A DNA stretch of 43,687 nucleotides, taken from Alteromonadaceae bacterium (GTDB lineage: Bacteria; Pseudomonadota; Gammaproteobacteria; Enterobacterales; Alteromonadaceae). The notes under the pieces were generated by a model. It did no database searches and was not told the DNA's origin. It saw only the letters and a list, made by a program, of their open reading frames with translations. The stretch covers positions 1 through 43,687 of the forward strand of contig JALUXV010000436.1 of NCBI GenBank assembly GCA_027013165.1, given 5' to 3'. Position 1 is the first letter of the stretch. Each line of letters opens with the position of its first letter. Both the position numbers and the translations under genes were made by a program. Below, one piece after another: positions 15,238-24,359 of the stretch.

Positions 15238-15653
15238 TCAGTAGCAAACAGCTGCTCAATGTCAGCAAAGGCTTTAAATTCGAGTGCATTGCCAAAGGGG
15301 TCGTTGAAAAACATAGTCGCTTGTTCGCCGGCTTGCCCTTTAAAGCGCACATAGGGCTCAATAATAAAAGGAATTTCAGCCGCTTTAAGGGTTTGACTCA
15401 ATGCCTCCCATGCGTCCATCTTCAGCACTACACCGAAGTGGGGCACGGGAACCGCATGGCTGTCTACGTCATTGTGTTGTGGCTTTGCGGGCATTTGGTC
15501 AACACAATGAGTAACCAACTGGTGACCAAAGAAATTCCAGTCAATCCACTTTGTGTCACTTCGGCCCTTTTCACAGCCAAGTAGGCCGCCGTAAAATTGG
15601 TCGGCAAGTACAATATCAGTCACTGGAATCGCTAGATGAAAAGGTTGTGGCAC
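15234..15653 (-). CDS. VOC family protein (glyoxalase/dioxygenase fold)
   Basis: A 139-residue protein with two beta-alpha-beta-beta-beta modules. FHLAIPVTDIVLADQFYGGLLG (metal-binding His in the first strand), PHFGVVLKMDAWEAL (second module) and FFNDPFGNALEFKAF (terminal metal-binding Glu) match the vicinal oxygen chelate superfamily. The predicted ligands are the early His, the His in PHFGVVL and the late Glu. Members include glyoxalases, dioxygenases and resistance proteins; the reaction here cannot be assigned. It follows the aldehyde dehydrogenase gene by 9 bases, so the two are likely one transcript, perhaps for aldehyde detoxification. Confidence 0.85.
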   Translation of the reverse strand: MPQPFHLAIPVTDIVLADQFYGGLLGCEKGRSDTKWIDWNFFGHQLVTHCVDQMPAKPQHNDVDSHAVPVPHFGVVLKMDAWEALSQTLKAAEIPFIIEPYVRFKGQAGEQATMFFNDPFGNALEFKAFADIEQLFATD

Positions 15654-15662
15654 AGTGTCTCC

Positions 15663-17069
15663 TTACAGAAGTTTTTTAAGCAATGACAGTTTAAGTTTGG
15701 AATATGGCGCGTATCTAAAGGGTGCATCAAGGGCAAAAGCACGCTTCATCACGGTTTTTAAATGACTAAAGGTGTCAAAGCCTGCTCGTCCATGATAGTT
15801 ACCCATACCACTGTTACCTACCCCACCAAAAGGTAACTCTGGGTTTGTCATAAACATCATAGTGTCATTGGTGCACACGCTGCCAGAACTGGTTTGCGCA
15901 ATGATTTTTTCTAACACATTGTCATCATCACTGAACGCATACAGTGCCAACGGCTTAGGTCTTTGGTTGATAAACGCTATCGCGTCGTCTAGTGATTCCA
16001 CGGTAACAATGGGCAAGATAGGGCCGAAGATCTCTTCTTGCATAACCTTGCTGTCTATTGAAGGATTAAGCACGATAGTCGGGCTCATGGCAGGTCGAGC
16101 TTCGTCAATCTGCCCACCGTAAACCACAGGAGCCCCTTCTAGGTAATCTTTCAGGCGCTCTAGGTGACGTGTATTTACGATGTTACCAAAGTCTCTTGAT
16201 GCAAGAGGGTCTTTGCCATATTGAGCCTTCAGTTCTTTTTTGATGGCGTCGATTAGCTGGTTTTCTTGGCCTTTCTCGACAAGCACATAGTCTGGCGCAA
16301 TACAGGTTTGTCCGCTATTCATCCATTTGCCCCACACTAAGCGCCTTGCGGTAACTTTGAGATTAGTACGCTTGTCAACAATACAGGGGCTTTTGCCACC
16401 TAGCTCTAGGGTAACTGGTGTAAGGTGGCGCGCTGCTGCAGCCATGACAATTTTGCCAACCACTTCGCCGCCAGTATAAAAAATATGGTCCCAATGGCAG
16501 GCCAGCAGTGCGGTGGCCTCATCTTTTGCACCTTCGACAACAGTCACTGTTGTGGTGTCCATATACTGAGGGATTAAACGCGCCACTAGCGACGACGTAG
16601 CAGGCGATAGCTCTGATGGCTTGAGCACGGCGCAGTTGCCTGCCGCAAGCGCGGCGACATAAGGTGCCAACAACAGTTGCAGTGGGTAATTCCACGCACC
16701 AATAATGAGTACTGTGCCAAGAGGCTCAGGCTGTTGAAAGCTCTTTCCAGGCCAGGCCACAATAGGCGTAGAAACTCGGCGAGGTTTAGTCCATTTATTG
16801 AGGTGCTTGAGGGTGTGCTCAATGTCGCTGAGTAAATAACCACATTCAGAGGTATAGGCTTCGGTTTCGCATTTACCCAAGTCAGTTTTTAAAGCTTTGA
16901 GAATGTCATGCTCGTTTTCTTTAAGCATGCGTTTGAGGTTTTCTAGTTGACCGCGCCGCCAGTCGAGAGAGCGAGTTTTCCCCGTCGAAAAACTGTTTTT
17001 GAGTGCATTAACTGTATCTACAAAACAAATACCGTTTTCAACAGCGTGAAGCACTGGACGATTAGCCAT
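15663..17069 (-). CDS. class 3 aldehyde dehydrogenase
   Basis: A 468-residue NAD(P)-dependent aldehyde dehydrogenase. The catalytic Cys256 is in SGQTC-IAPDYVL and the general base Glu222 in TLELGGKSP. The cofactor block FYTGGEVVGKIV and the GAWNYPLQLLLAPYVAALAAGN segment are also present. The IAPDY after the Cys and the short length are marks of the ALDH3/coniferyl- and fatty-aldehyde dehydrogenase branch. The C terminus is moderately basic, without a clear membrane anchor. It lies upstream of the VOC gene in a two-gene unit. The substrate is probably a medium- or long-chain or aromatic aldehyde, but this is not shown by the sequence. Confidence 0.9.
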   Translation of the reverse strand: MANRPVLHAVENGICFVDTVNALKNSFSTGKTRSLDWRRGQLENLKRMLKENEHDILKALKTDLGKCETEAYTSECGYLLSDIEHTLKHLNKWTKPRRVSTPIVAWPGKSFQQPEPLGTVLIIGAWNYPLQLLLAPYVAALAAGNCAVLKPSELSPATSSLVARLIPQYMDTTTVTVVEGAKDEATALLACHWDHIFYTGGEVVGKIVMAAAARHLTPVTLELGGKSPCIVDKRTNLKVTARRLVWGKWMNSGQTCIAPDYVLVEKGQENQLIDAIKKELKAQYGKDPLASRDFGNIVNTRHLERLKDYLEGAPVVYGGQIDEARPAMSPTIVLNPSIDSKVMQEEIFGPILPIVTVESLDDAIAFINQRPKPLALYAFSDDDNVLEKIIAQTSSGSVCTNDTMMFMTNPELPFGGVGNSGMGNYHGRAGFDTFSHLKTVMKRAFALDAPFRYAPYSKLKLSLLKKLL

Positions 17070-17212
17070 AAAAATCCCCTCAAAACAAAATGCTCACACC
17101 ACGAGCACTTTTACGGTTAGTACCTATCTCTTATATCAGTATGGCCGTTTTGGTTCAAAACAAATAGTAGGTTAAATTTTGTTGAGGATGGATTGTGTTA
17201 CAAGATGAGACA

Positions 17213-17433
17213 AAAAAGCCCAGCATGAGCTCAGCACTGTCAATAGAGCATTTCAGGTTGTATTAGTTTCATTGAGAGGAAGTAACGGGCTTTTTACCGC
17301 ACGCCCCAAGCACATCCCTGCGGGCTCGGCTTTGGCATCCTTGCCTCAGACGGCTGTAAAAAGCCCATCACTTCCACTCATAAACCACTCACATTGCTTA
17401 ATTGATAGGTATTAAGCTTGAGTTTGGCTTTCA
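17213..17433 (-). repeat. intergenic Y-shaped repeat, copy A
   Basis: This is most of the 379-base gap between purA and the aldehyde dehydrogenase gene. Read on the minus strand it has imperfect ends (AAAGCC at 17431-17426, GGCTTT at 17220-17215), a GGAAGT/ACTTCC stem, a perfect 11-bp stem GGGCTTTTTAC/GTAAAAAGCCC (17366-17356 with 17297-17287), and inside it two tetraloop hairpins: GGCA-AGGA-TGCC, and CGCA-GGGA-TGTG with one wobble pair. It aligns along its whole length with copy B in inverted orientation, and the spacing between ends is nearly the same. No protein is encoded. Confidence 0.8.
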
Positions 17434-17448
17434 GTATCTTTGTTTGTA

Positions 17449-18750
<1,302 letters not shown>

Positions 18751-18771
18751 TCATATGTGTAAGAAAATTAG

Positions 18772-18799
18772 GCGGCGATTTTACAAAATTTAGCGCCGC
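18772..18799 (-). promoter_or_regulatory. hairpin in the purA leader
   Basis: GCGGCG (18799-18794 on the minus strand) pairs with CGCCGC (18777-18772) around an AT-rich 16-base interior that can itself fold (ATTT/AAAT). It ends 24 bases before the purA start. No PurR-type CAAACGTTTGC operator is visible, so this could be an RNA control element or a protein site. Confidence 0.35.
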
Positions 18800-18873
18800 G
18801 GATCATCTATTTTATGTACAAAAATCCGTCATTCAGACCTATTTTTCTACACAATTAGGCTAAGTACAGGTGT

Positions 18874-18891
18874 TGCCAGTAAAAACTGGCA
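18874..18891. terminator. hairpin between the aminotransferase and purA genes
   Basis: TGCCAGT-AAAA-ACTGGCA is a perfect 7-bp stem 9 bases past the stop of the minus-strand aminotransferase gene. In the minus direction the stem is followed by ACACC rather than T residues, so termination would be weak. On the plus strand it is followed by TTTCTT. Confidence 0.4.
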
Positions 18892-18899
18892 TTTCTTAC

Positions 18900-20069
18900 T
18901 TAGCCGAAACAATCGGTTAATGCCGATAGATTGATTTCTTCGTTGCTGTGATAAAGCGCAAAACCAAAGCGCAACCGGTCGCCTCTAAAGTCAGTGAGTA
19001 TGCCTTGCTCCCTTAACTGTCCCGCTAAAGATGCTGTTACCTCGGCATTGGGCAATTTAAAGGTAAGAAAATGGCCTCTTGTTGCTTCGTTATCAATCAT
19101 TAGAGCTTTGCGATGCAACAATGGGTGTTCAATGGCATCTAGCTTTTGTAAAAACGTTTGCTGCAAAGCTTGTACGTGCGCATCGATGGTATCTACCGTC
19201 AGACCATTTTTACTAAACAGGTTGAACACGGCACGAAGGCGGTAAAGGGCAGTAAAGTCCATGGTTGCTCCTGCGAATCGCATTCCATCTTGACTGTATT
19301 GGATTTCGCCTGCACGAGGTTTGTCTAACGCGCCAAGTTCAGCAAACCAGCCGGTATAGGTAGGCCTCAAGGTACATCCTTTAGGAACATGGGCAAAACA
19401 TACGCCTTCGCCGCCTTGCGCGTATTTGTAGCCGCCGGCTAAATAAAATATACGCGACTCAAGGCTTGATAAGTCTACGGGTTTCGCCATGAAACTGTGA
19501 TAGCCGTCAACTACTACTAGTGTTTCTGGGTTGGTTGCGCTAGCAACAATACGCTCAATGTCTTTAACGTAAAAACCAGAGTTAAAAAACACCTGACTGA
19601 AAAACACCAAATGGGGATCATTGTCAGCAATTGCTTGTTCAAATCGCGCCGAGAAAGTGTCAAATGGCTCTGTGGGCACACTGATGAGTTCAATATTAGC
19701 TTGTTCATTCAAACGATGAATTTGACGGTGAAAGCTATGAAACTCAGCATCGGTAGTGACCACTTTCAGTGGTGCTGATAAATCGAGGCAACTGAGAATA
19801 CGATACAAGAGTTCGTGAGTATTCGACGCAAACACTATTTGTTCTGGATGCGATGTATTGAGTGTACGAGCGATATGACTTTGTAGTTCCGGCACCAAAG
19901 TTTGAAAGAAAAAGCCCCATTTTTCATCTGCATAGGTTGCACTGTCGTCCCAATATGCCAGAACAGCGTCTCTGGTAACATCGGGCCAATAGTAATGGCT
20001 ATGGCAAGCGTAATGCTGCTTTCCTTCATTGGTCTTTAAAAAACGACTGTAAAATGATTGATACGTCAT
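18900..20069 (-). CDS. class V aminotransferase-fold PLP enzyme (kynureninase-like)
   Basis: A 389-residue PLP enzyme. The cofactor-binding DGYHSF (Asp stacking on the pyridine ring) is followed by LAGGYKYAQGGEG, where the Lys forms the Schiff base. The early YACHSHYYWPDVTRDAV block and the QVFFNSG segment resemble the kynureninase/aminotransferase class V group. A true kynureninase usually shows different substrate-pocket residues and a longer chain, and no tryptophan-pathway genes are nearby, so the specific reaction is not assigned. It is transcribed alone on the minus strand, with a hairpin after its stop. Confidence 0.78.
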   Translation of the reverse strand: MTYQSFYSRFLKTNEGKQHYACHSHYYWPDVTRDAVLAYWDDSATYADEKWGFFFQTLVPELQSHIARTLNTSHPEQIVFASNTHELLYRILSCLDLSAPLKVVTTDAEFHSFHRQIHRLNEQANIELISVPTEPFDTFSARFEQAIADNDPHLVFFSQVFFNSGFYVKDIERIVASATNPETLVVVDGYHSFMAKPVDLSSLESRIFYLAGGYKYAQGGEGVCFAHVPKGCTLRPTYTGWFAELGALDKPRAGEIQYSQDGMRFAGATMDFTALYRLRAVFNLFSKNGLTVDTIDAHVQALQQTFLQKLDAIEHPLLHRKALMIDNEATRGHFLTFKLPNAEVTASLAGQLREQGILTDFRGDRLRFGFALYHSNEEINLSALTDCFG

Positions 20070-20200
20070 AAATTAGATACTTTATCGTTATTGTTTTACG
20101 CATATAGTAGCAGAATGAGGGTCACTCAATGCTTAAACACACAAATATGACATCAAAGTATGTAAAGTGGGTGAAACACTTAGACTAAAGCATGTTTTTT

Positions 20201-20228
20201 TTGAGTAGATTTCTGCTATACCTAAATT
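20201..20228 (+). promoter_or_regulatory. possible promoter of the STAS-like gene
   Basis: TTGAGT (20201-20206) and TAAATT (20223-20228) with a 16-base spacer. Each matches the consensus in four of six positions. The resulting leader would be about 20 bases, ending in a GAGG ribosome site. Confidence 0.35.
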
Positions 20229-20254
20229 AGAAATCATTCACGGTGAGGATAATC

Positions 20255-20671
20255 ATGCGATTTCCAAAGTACGGTCATTACGCGTTTGATTTATCGGGGA
20301 ATGTATTGGAAATTTTCGCCACCGGTGCTTGGAACTTACAAACGGCGGAAATGTTCGCAGTTGAAATGCATGAACTGGTAGATTCATTTAAAGGTCAACA
20401 ATGGGCTGCGCTGCTCGATGGGCGCCGATGGGTACTTTCAACACCTGAATGCCAATCGTGTTTAAGAGAGGCAATAAATATAAATATTGCCAAGGGGTTA
20501 CGCTGTTCTGCTTACGTCCTTGATGTGGGCATGGTCAAGCGGGCGCACTTAGAACGCATGCACCCAGCAAATGACAAAAATTTCACCTTCGAGGGGTACG
20601 AGAGAGAGTATTTTACCTCTTACTTCGACGCCCTCAAATGGCTAAATAACAAGGGTTATTCACCGCTTTAG
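20255..20671 (+). CDS. STAS-like small cytosolic protein
   Basis: A protein of 138 residues from ATG 20255. A GAGGATAATC ribosome site overlaps the in-frame GTG at 20243 and decides for the ATG. The layout GHYAFDLSGNVLEIFATGAWN, then a helix, then WAALLDGRRWVLSTPECQSCLREAI, another strand (CSAYVLDVGMVKR) and a closing YFTSYFDALKWL helix matches small STAS-like proteins of marine gammaproteobacteria. These resemble anti-sigma antagonists but lack a clear phospho-Ser motif. The role is unknown. The gene is single, and its stop interlocks with that of the convergent cnoX gene (TTAG at 20668-20671). Confidence 0.65.
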   Translation: MRFPKYGHYAFDLSGNVLEIFATGAWNLQTAEMFAVEMHELVDSFKGQQWAALLDGRRWVLSTPECQSCLREAININIAKGLRCSAYVLDVGMVKRAHLERMHPANDKNFTFEGYEREYFTSYFDALKWLNNKGYSPL

Positions 20672-21537
20672 TACAATAACCCATAAACCTTGCGGCGGTA
20701 CTCAGATTTCAACGGATCGCCGTCAGCAAGAGCGTTCACCATATCCATCATAAGTTTTCTTGCGTCGCCAAAAGCAAGATCTTGTTTGAGCACACTAAAC
20801 AGTAATTCAAGTGCCTCTCCTGCTTTACTCGCTTGTTGTAATTGTACGGCAAGGTCGACTTTTGCTTGAAGATTGTCTGGGTTTGCTTCAATCTCGGCCT
20901 GTAACTGTCTAATTTCCGGGGTATCCGCCGCTTGTTCAGCTAGCTCTATCTTGCCGTTAAGCGATTGATAGCGAGCATCTTGGTCGACTAACTTTATACC
21001 CGCAAGAAGCTCCTTTGCTTGTTCGATAGCACCAGTTTCAATAAGACAATCAGCGTACAAATAAATGACGTCTGCATTCTCTGGATTAACCTCGTACGCG
21101 CTTTTTACATGGGGGAAGGCAGCAGCATAGTCACCACTTTGCATCGCCTCAGCGGCTTTTGCCAGTAACTCATCTTCAGGGTTTGGCAGGTATTTACCCA
21201 GCATTTCACGAATCTGTTCTTCAGGTTGAACACCGGCAAAACCGTCTACCGGCTGGCCTTGCTGAACCACCATCACCGTTGGAAGGTTCCTGATACCAAA
21301 CTGTGCCGCCACTTGTTGCTGAGCTTCACAGTCAACTTTGGCAAGGATCATGTGCTCACTGTACTCAGCAGCCAGCTTTTCTAAAATAGGTAATAAGTCT
21401 TTGCACGGCTCGCACCATTCCGCCCAAAAATCGATTAACACCAGCTTCTCTTGAGATGCCTCAAGAACGATTTGCTGAAAGTTTTCTACCGTAATATCTA
21501 CAACATTCGCTGGCGATTGTGCTACGAAATTATCCAT
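20668..21537 (-). CDS. cnoX: chaperedoxin CnoX/YbbN, thioredoxin-TPR protein
   Basis: The start is placed at ATG 21537, where AAAAAGGTCACCC provides a ribosome site. An in-frame GTG/ATG further upstream would add 17 residues unlike the family. The 289-residue product has a thioredoxin domain (about 1-110) with FWAEWCEPCK and the cis-Pro loop NLPTVMVV, then a TPR-like region (115-289) with repeated A-x2-A helices. E. coli CnoX has SQHC at this position and acts as a holdase that passes clients to GroEL and DnaK. Here both Cys of the C-x2-C are present, as in redox-active homologues. It is a cytosolic proteostasis factor. Confidence 0.9.
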   Translation of the reverse strand: MDNFVAQSPANVVDITVENFQQIVLEASQEKLVLIDFWAEWCEPCKDLLPILEKLAAEYSEHMILAKVDCEAQQQVAAQFGIRNLPTVMVVQQGQPVDGFAGVQPEEQIREMLGKYLPNPEDELLAKAAEAMQSGDYAAAFPHVKSAYEVNPENADVIYLYADCLIETGAIEQAKELLAGIKLVDQDARYQSLNGKIELAEQAADTPEIRQLQAEIEANPDNLQAKVDLAVQLQQASKAGEALELLFSVLKQDLAFGDARKLMMDMVNALADGDPLKSEYRRKVYGLLY

Positions 21538-21643
21538 TGGGTGACCTTTTTCACTGATTCTGAAGAGATTATGGGGTGGAAACCGCAAAAAACAAGCATT
21601 CTTATTATTGTAATAGCCCCTTTGAAGAACTGTTGATAAAACG

Positions 21644-21861
21644 AAAAGCCAGCGACATTTTGCCTAATACTTTTGGTTTAAGGTGTGTTTGGCGGACTAA
21701 AGAGGTAGCAGTGGACTTTTTACAGCCGTCTGAGGCATGGATGCCGAAGCCGAGCCCCCATGGATGGGTTTACGGCGTGCAGTAAAAAGTCCACGGCTTC
21801 CTCTGAAATGGTGCATCAACCTATCGGCCAATCAGCATTGAGCAAAATGTCGCTGGCTTTT
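21644..21861 (+). repeat. intergenic Y-shaped repeat, copy B, with perfect 20-bp terminal inverted repeats
   Basis: This 218-base element fills most of the 335-base gap between cnoX and the sugar dehydrogenase gene. The ends AAAAGCCAGCGACATTTTGC (21644-21663) and its exact complement (21842-21861) are perfect inverted repeats. Nested inside are AGAGG/CCTCT (21701-21705 with 21800-21804), the 13-bp stem GTGGACTTTTTAC/GTAAAAAGTCCAC (21711-21723 with 21782-21794), GCCGT/ACGGC, and two tetraloop hairpins, GGCA-TGGA-TGCC and CCCA-TGGA-TGGG. The architecture matches copy A and looks like a MITE or a palindromic intergenic repeat. Confidence 0.85.
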
Positions 21862-21872
21862 ACTTATCGCAA

Positions 21873-22973
21873 TTAAGGCTTTGGCGTTAACTTGAGTAAC
21901 TTGCCCTCGGTAGAATCTGTGAGTAGATAGATGGCGCCGTCGGGGCCTACTTCTACGTCACGTACTCGCTCTTTGCGATCTCGCAAGTACTCGAATTCTT
22001 CGCCGGGAGTATTGCCTTGCATATCGATTCGTCGCAAGTGAGTGAACTTAAGCGCACCAACGAGCAAGTCGCCTTGCCACTCTTTGAACAGCTCACCATC
22101 GTAGAATGTCATTCCGCTGGGGGCAATAGAAGGTGTCCACTGAATAACAGGTTGCTCCATTCCTTCCTTGTGGGTTTGATCACTAATAATGTCACCATTG
22201 TAGTCAACACCGTAAGTGATGACAGGCCAACCGTAGTTAGCGCCCTTTTCCAGTAAATTAACTTCGTCGCCGCCTTTTGGGCCATGCTCCATAGCCCATA
22301 CATCGCCCGTGGTAGGATGCACGGTTAAGCCCTGTACATTCCGATGCCCGTAACTGAAAATTTCTGGTGCAGCACCGCCTACAAAAGGGTTGTCTGATGG
22401 TACGTCGCCATTAGGCAAAATACGTACTATTTTGCCGTGATGATTATCGGTATCTTGAGCTTCCTTCATATATTTGTATCTGTCACCTAAGGTGATAAAC
22501 AAATAACCCGCATTATCGAAGGCTAAACGACAGCCAAAGTGAAAACCATTGTCCACACGAGGGAAAGCGCTGAATATAGTTTCGACATTCTCTAATGCAT
22601 TGCCATTCAACATGGCTTTGGCAACGCTACTACTGCTACCACCTTCTCCAGGTTTGCTGTAGCAAAAGTAAATAGTGCTGTTGTTAGAGAAATCTGGGTC
22701 TATGGCAATATCCAACATGCCACCTTGGTTGTTCGCCGCCACCTCTGGCACGTTAGCTAATGGGGCAGATACACCTTGTTCACTGGAGTAACGGCGAATG
22801 CTACCCGCGCGTTCAGTTAAAATAACACTACCATCCGGTAAGAATGCCATACCCCAAGGGTTGGACAATCCAGTGGCAAGTTCAGTAACCATGACATCGG
22901 TTTCTTCACCCAAAGTAGCAGTGGAGAAACTCAATAAACACGTTGTGGCTAGCACGGGTAACACTTTTTTCAT
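21873..22973 (-). CDS. PQQ-dependent aldose sugar dehydrogenase
   Basis: A 366-residue periplasmic beta-propeller dehydrogenase with a Sec signal peptide cleaved near ATLG. The GLSNPWGMAFLPDGSVILTERAGSIRR opening, NNQGGMLDIAIDPDF, GFHFGCRLAFD, FSYGHRNVQGLTVHP, EHGPKGGDEVNL and NYGWPVITYG blocks match the soluble aldose dehydrogenase family (E. coli YliI/Asd). It oxidises aldoses to lactones with bound PQQ and calcium. The active-site His is probably the one in NGFHFG. The gene starts 14 bases after dps on the same strand, an unusual pairing. No PQQ biosynthesis genes are in the window. Confidence 0.9.
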   Translation of the reverse strand: MKKVLPVLATTCLLSFSTATLGEETDVMVTELATGLSNPWGMAFLPDGSVILTERAGSIRRYSSEQGVSAPLANVPEVAANNQGGMLDIAIDPDFSNNSTIYFCYSKPGEGGSSSSVAKAMLNGNALENVETIFSAFPRVDNGFHFGCRLAFDNAGYLFITLGDRYKYMKEAQDTDNHHGKIVRILPNGDVPSDNPFVGGAAPEIFSYGHRNVQGLTVHPTTGDVWAMEHGPKGGDEVNLLEKGANYGWPVITYGVDYNGDIISDQTHKEGMEQPVIQWTPSIAPSGMTFYDGELFKEWQGDLLVGALKFTHLRRIDMQGNTPGEEFEYLRDRKERVRDVEVGPDGAIYLLTDSTEGKLLKLTPKP

Positions 22974-22987
22974 TTTTTATTCTCTTA

Positions 22988-23461
22988 TTAACGCGGAAGC
23001 ATAGCGCGTAGCATCCACGCTGTTTTCTCATGCACGCGCATGCGATCACCTACCAACGCAGATGAAGACTCATCGTCAGCCTCTTGAGCAACACTTAATG
23101 CGGTTCTGCAAGTACGCACCACTTGCTCGTGGGCTTTGGTTAGTAAAGCCACCATTTCTGTAGCTTCAGGTACACCTTCAACTTCTTCAATGGCACTTAA
23201 CGCAGCAAATGATTTATAGGTTCCAGGCGCAGCCACACCCAAGGTACGGATACGCTCGGCAATTTCATCAACCGCATCGGCCAATTCGGTGTAGTGTTCT
23301 TCAAACATTAAATGCAGCTCTCGGAATTGGGGCCCTTCAACATTCCAGTGAAAGTTGTGGGTTTGCAAATACAGGGTGTACGAATCGGCCAATAGCTTTT
23401 TCAGCTCTTCGGCAACTGCAATACGATCGTTTTCTGAAATTCCAATATCAATTTTGCTCAT
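22988..23461 (-). CDS. dps: Dps family DNA-protecting mini-ferritin
   Basis: A 157-residue four-helix ferritin-like protein. The ferroxidase ligands are visible in [13 protein letters not shown] (His) and in [25 protein letters not shown] (Asp/Glu), the standard Dps arrangement at a dimer interface. It should form a 12-mer that oxidises iron with hydrogen peroxide and may coat DNA. The N-terminal tail is short and not Lys-rich, so DNA binding may be weak. It starts a probable two-gene unit with the sugar dehydrogenase. No OxyR-like site was identified by eye. Confidence 0.93.
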   Translation of the reverse strand: MSKIDIGISENDRIAVAEELKKLLADSYTLYLQTHNFHWNVEGPQFRELHLMFEEHYTELADAVDEIAERIRTLGVAAPGTYKSFAALSAIEEVEGVPEATEMVALLTKAHEQVVRTCRTALSVAQEADDESSSALVGDRMRVHEKTAWMLRAMLPR

Positions 23462-23575
23462 TGCTTGCTCCGCAGTTATACGAGTAATTTACAAGTGAAT
23501 AGTTACGTAAGCCTAGGTAATAAGGCTCACAAATCAAACAAATAGCGAGAATAGTGTACACACTCATTGGCTCTG

Positions 23576-24052
23576 TTAGTGATGATGATGTGTACTTCCC
23601 TGATTATCTTTTTTAACAGGTACAGTAATAGTAACAGGATCGTGGTTGTCGAAAGTAAGGGTCAATTCAAACGACTCTCCATCGTTTAGTCCTTTCGTTA
23701 ACCCCATTAACATGACGTGCATTCCGCCGGGGGCAAATAGCGCAGTTCCGTGAGGGCCAATTTTGACACCCTCTGCCACTTCACGCATGCGCATGACATC
23801 GCCATCCATAACCGTTGTATGTATTTGAGCTTCTTGCGCCACACTGCTGGCTACGTCAATAGCCACTAAAGTCACTGCTTCATTATGGTGATTCATTAAC
23901 GACAAGTACACTGCACCTGTGGCTGCCATAGGAAAGGTGGCACGTGCATAAACATTACTAATATGCATTCCTTGAGTGTGTGCGAACACAGAATGTGAAG
24001 ACACCAGTAAAAGCGTTGCTGCAACCGCTATACGAGAAAGAAAAGGGACCAT
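23576..24052 (-). CDS. PCu(A)C periplasmic copper chaperone
   Basis: A 158-residue protein with a signal peptide (RIAVAATLLLVSSHSVFA). The mature part has the DUF461 cupredoxin-like fold: IHTTVMDGDVMRMREV supplies the first His and Met pair, and PGGMHVMLMGL the second, giving the H-Met-x-Met-type Cu(I) site used to deliver copper to cytochrome oxidase CuA centres. The C terminus ends in HHHH, an extra metal-binding tail seen in some homologues. No Sco gene is adjacent, so the partner is not evident here. It is transcribed alone. Confidence 0.9.
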   Translation of the reverse strand: MVPFLSRIAVAATLLLVSSHSVFAHTQGMHISNVYARATFPMAATGAVYLSLMNHHNEAVTLVAIDVASSVAQEAQIHTTVMDGDVMRMREVAEGVKIGPHGTALFAPGGMHVMLMGLTKGLNDGESFELTLTFDNHDPVTITVPVKKDNQGSTHHHH

Positions 24053-24220
24053 ACTTCGATTCCTGTCGTTTACATGCTTATTGCGTTAACTATATAGCAT
24101 CAAACAGAGTTAGCAAACTTGAGAGGGATCAAGCATATAAGTAAAAGGATTAATAACTTGAATGAAAGACTCGCCGCTACAAATTGGGGGAATTATTTTG
24201 ACGATTGAAACAAGGAAAAA

Positions 24221-24296
<76 letters not shown>

Positions 24297-24310
24297 ACAC
24301 TAAGGTGGTT

Positions 24311-24329
24311 CCGCTGCTGTGAGCAGCGG
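24311..24329 (-). promoter_or_regulatory. hairpin between purK and tRNA-Thr
   Basis: CCGCTGC (24329-24323 on the minus strand) and GCAGCGG (24317-24311) form a perfect 7-bp stem with a 5-base loop. There is no T tract, so it could be a weak attenuator or an RNase processing site separating the tRNA from a purEK transcript. Confidence 0.4.
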
Positions 24330-24359
24330 ATGCGTATTCTATGTATTTGTAAGCGCTTG

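Noticed and set aside
21576..21785. Plus-strand open frame covering repeat copy B
   Set aside because: The frame is produced by the palindromic repeat; it has no ribosome site and no family-like sequence.
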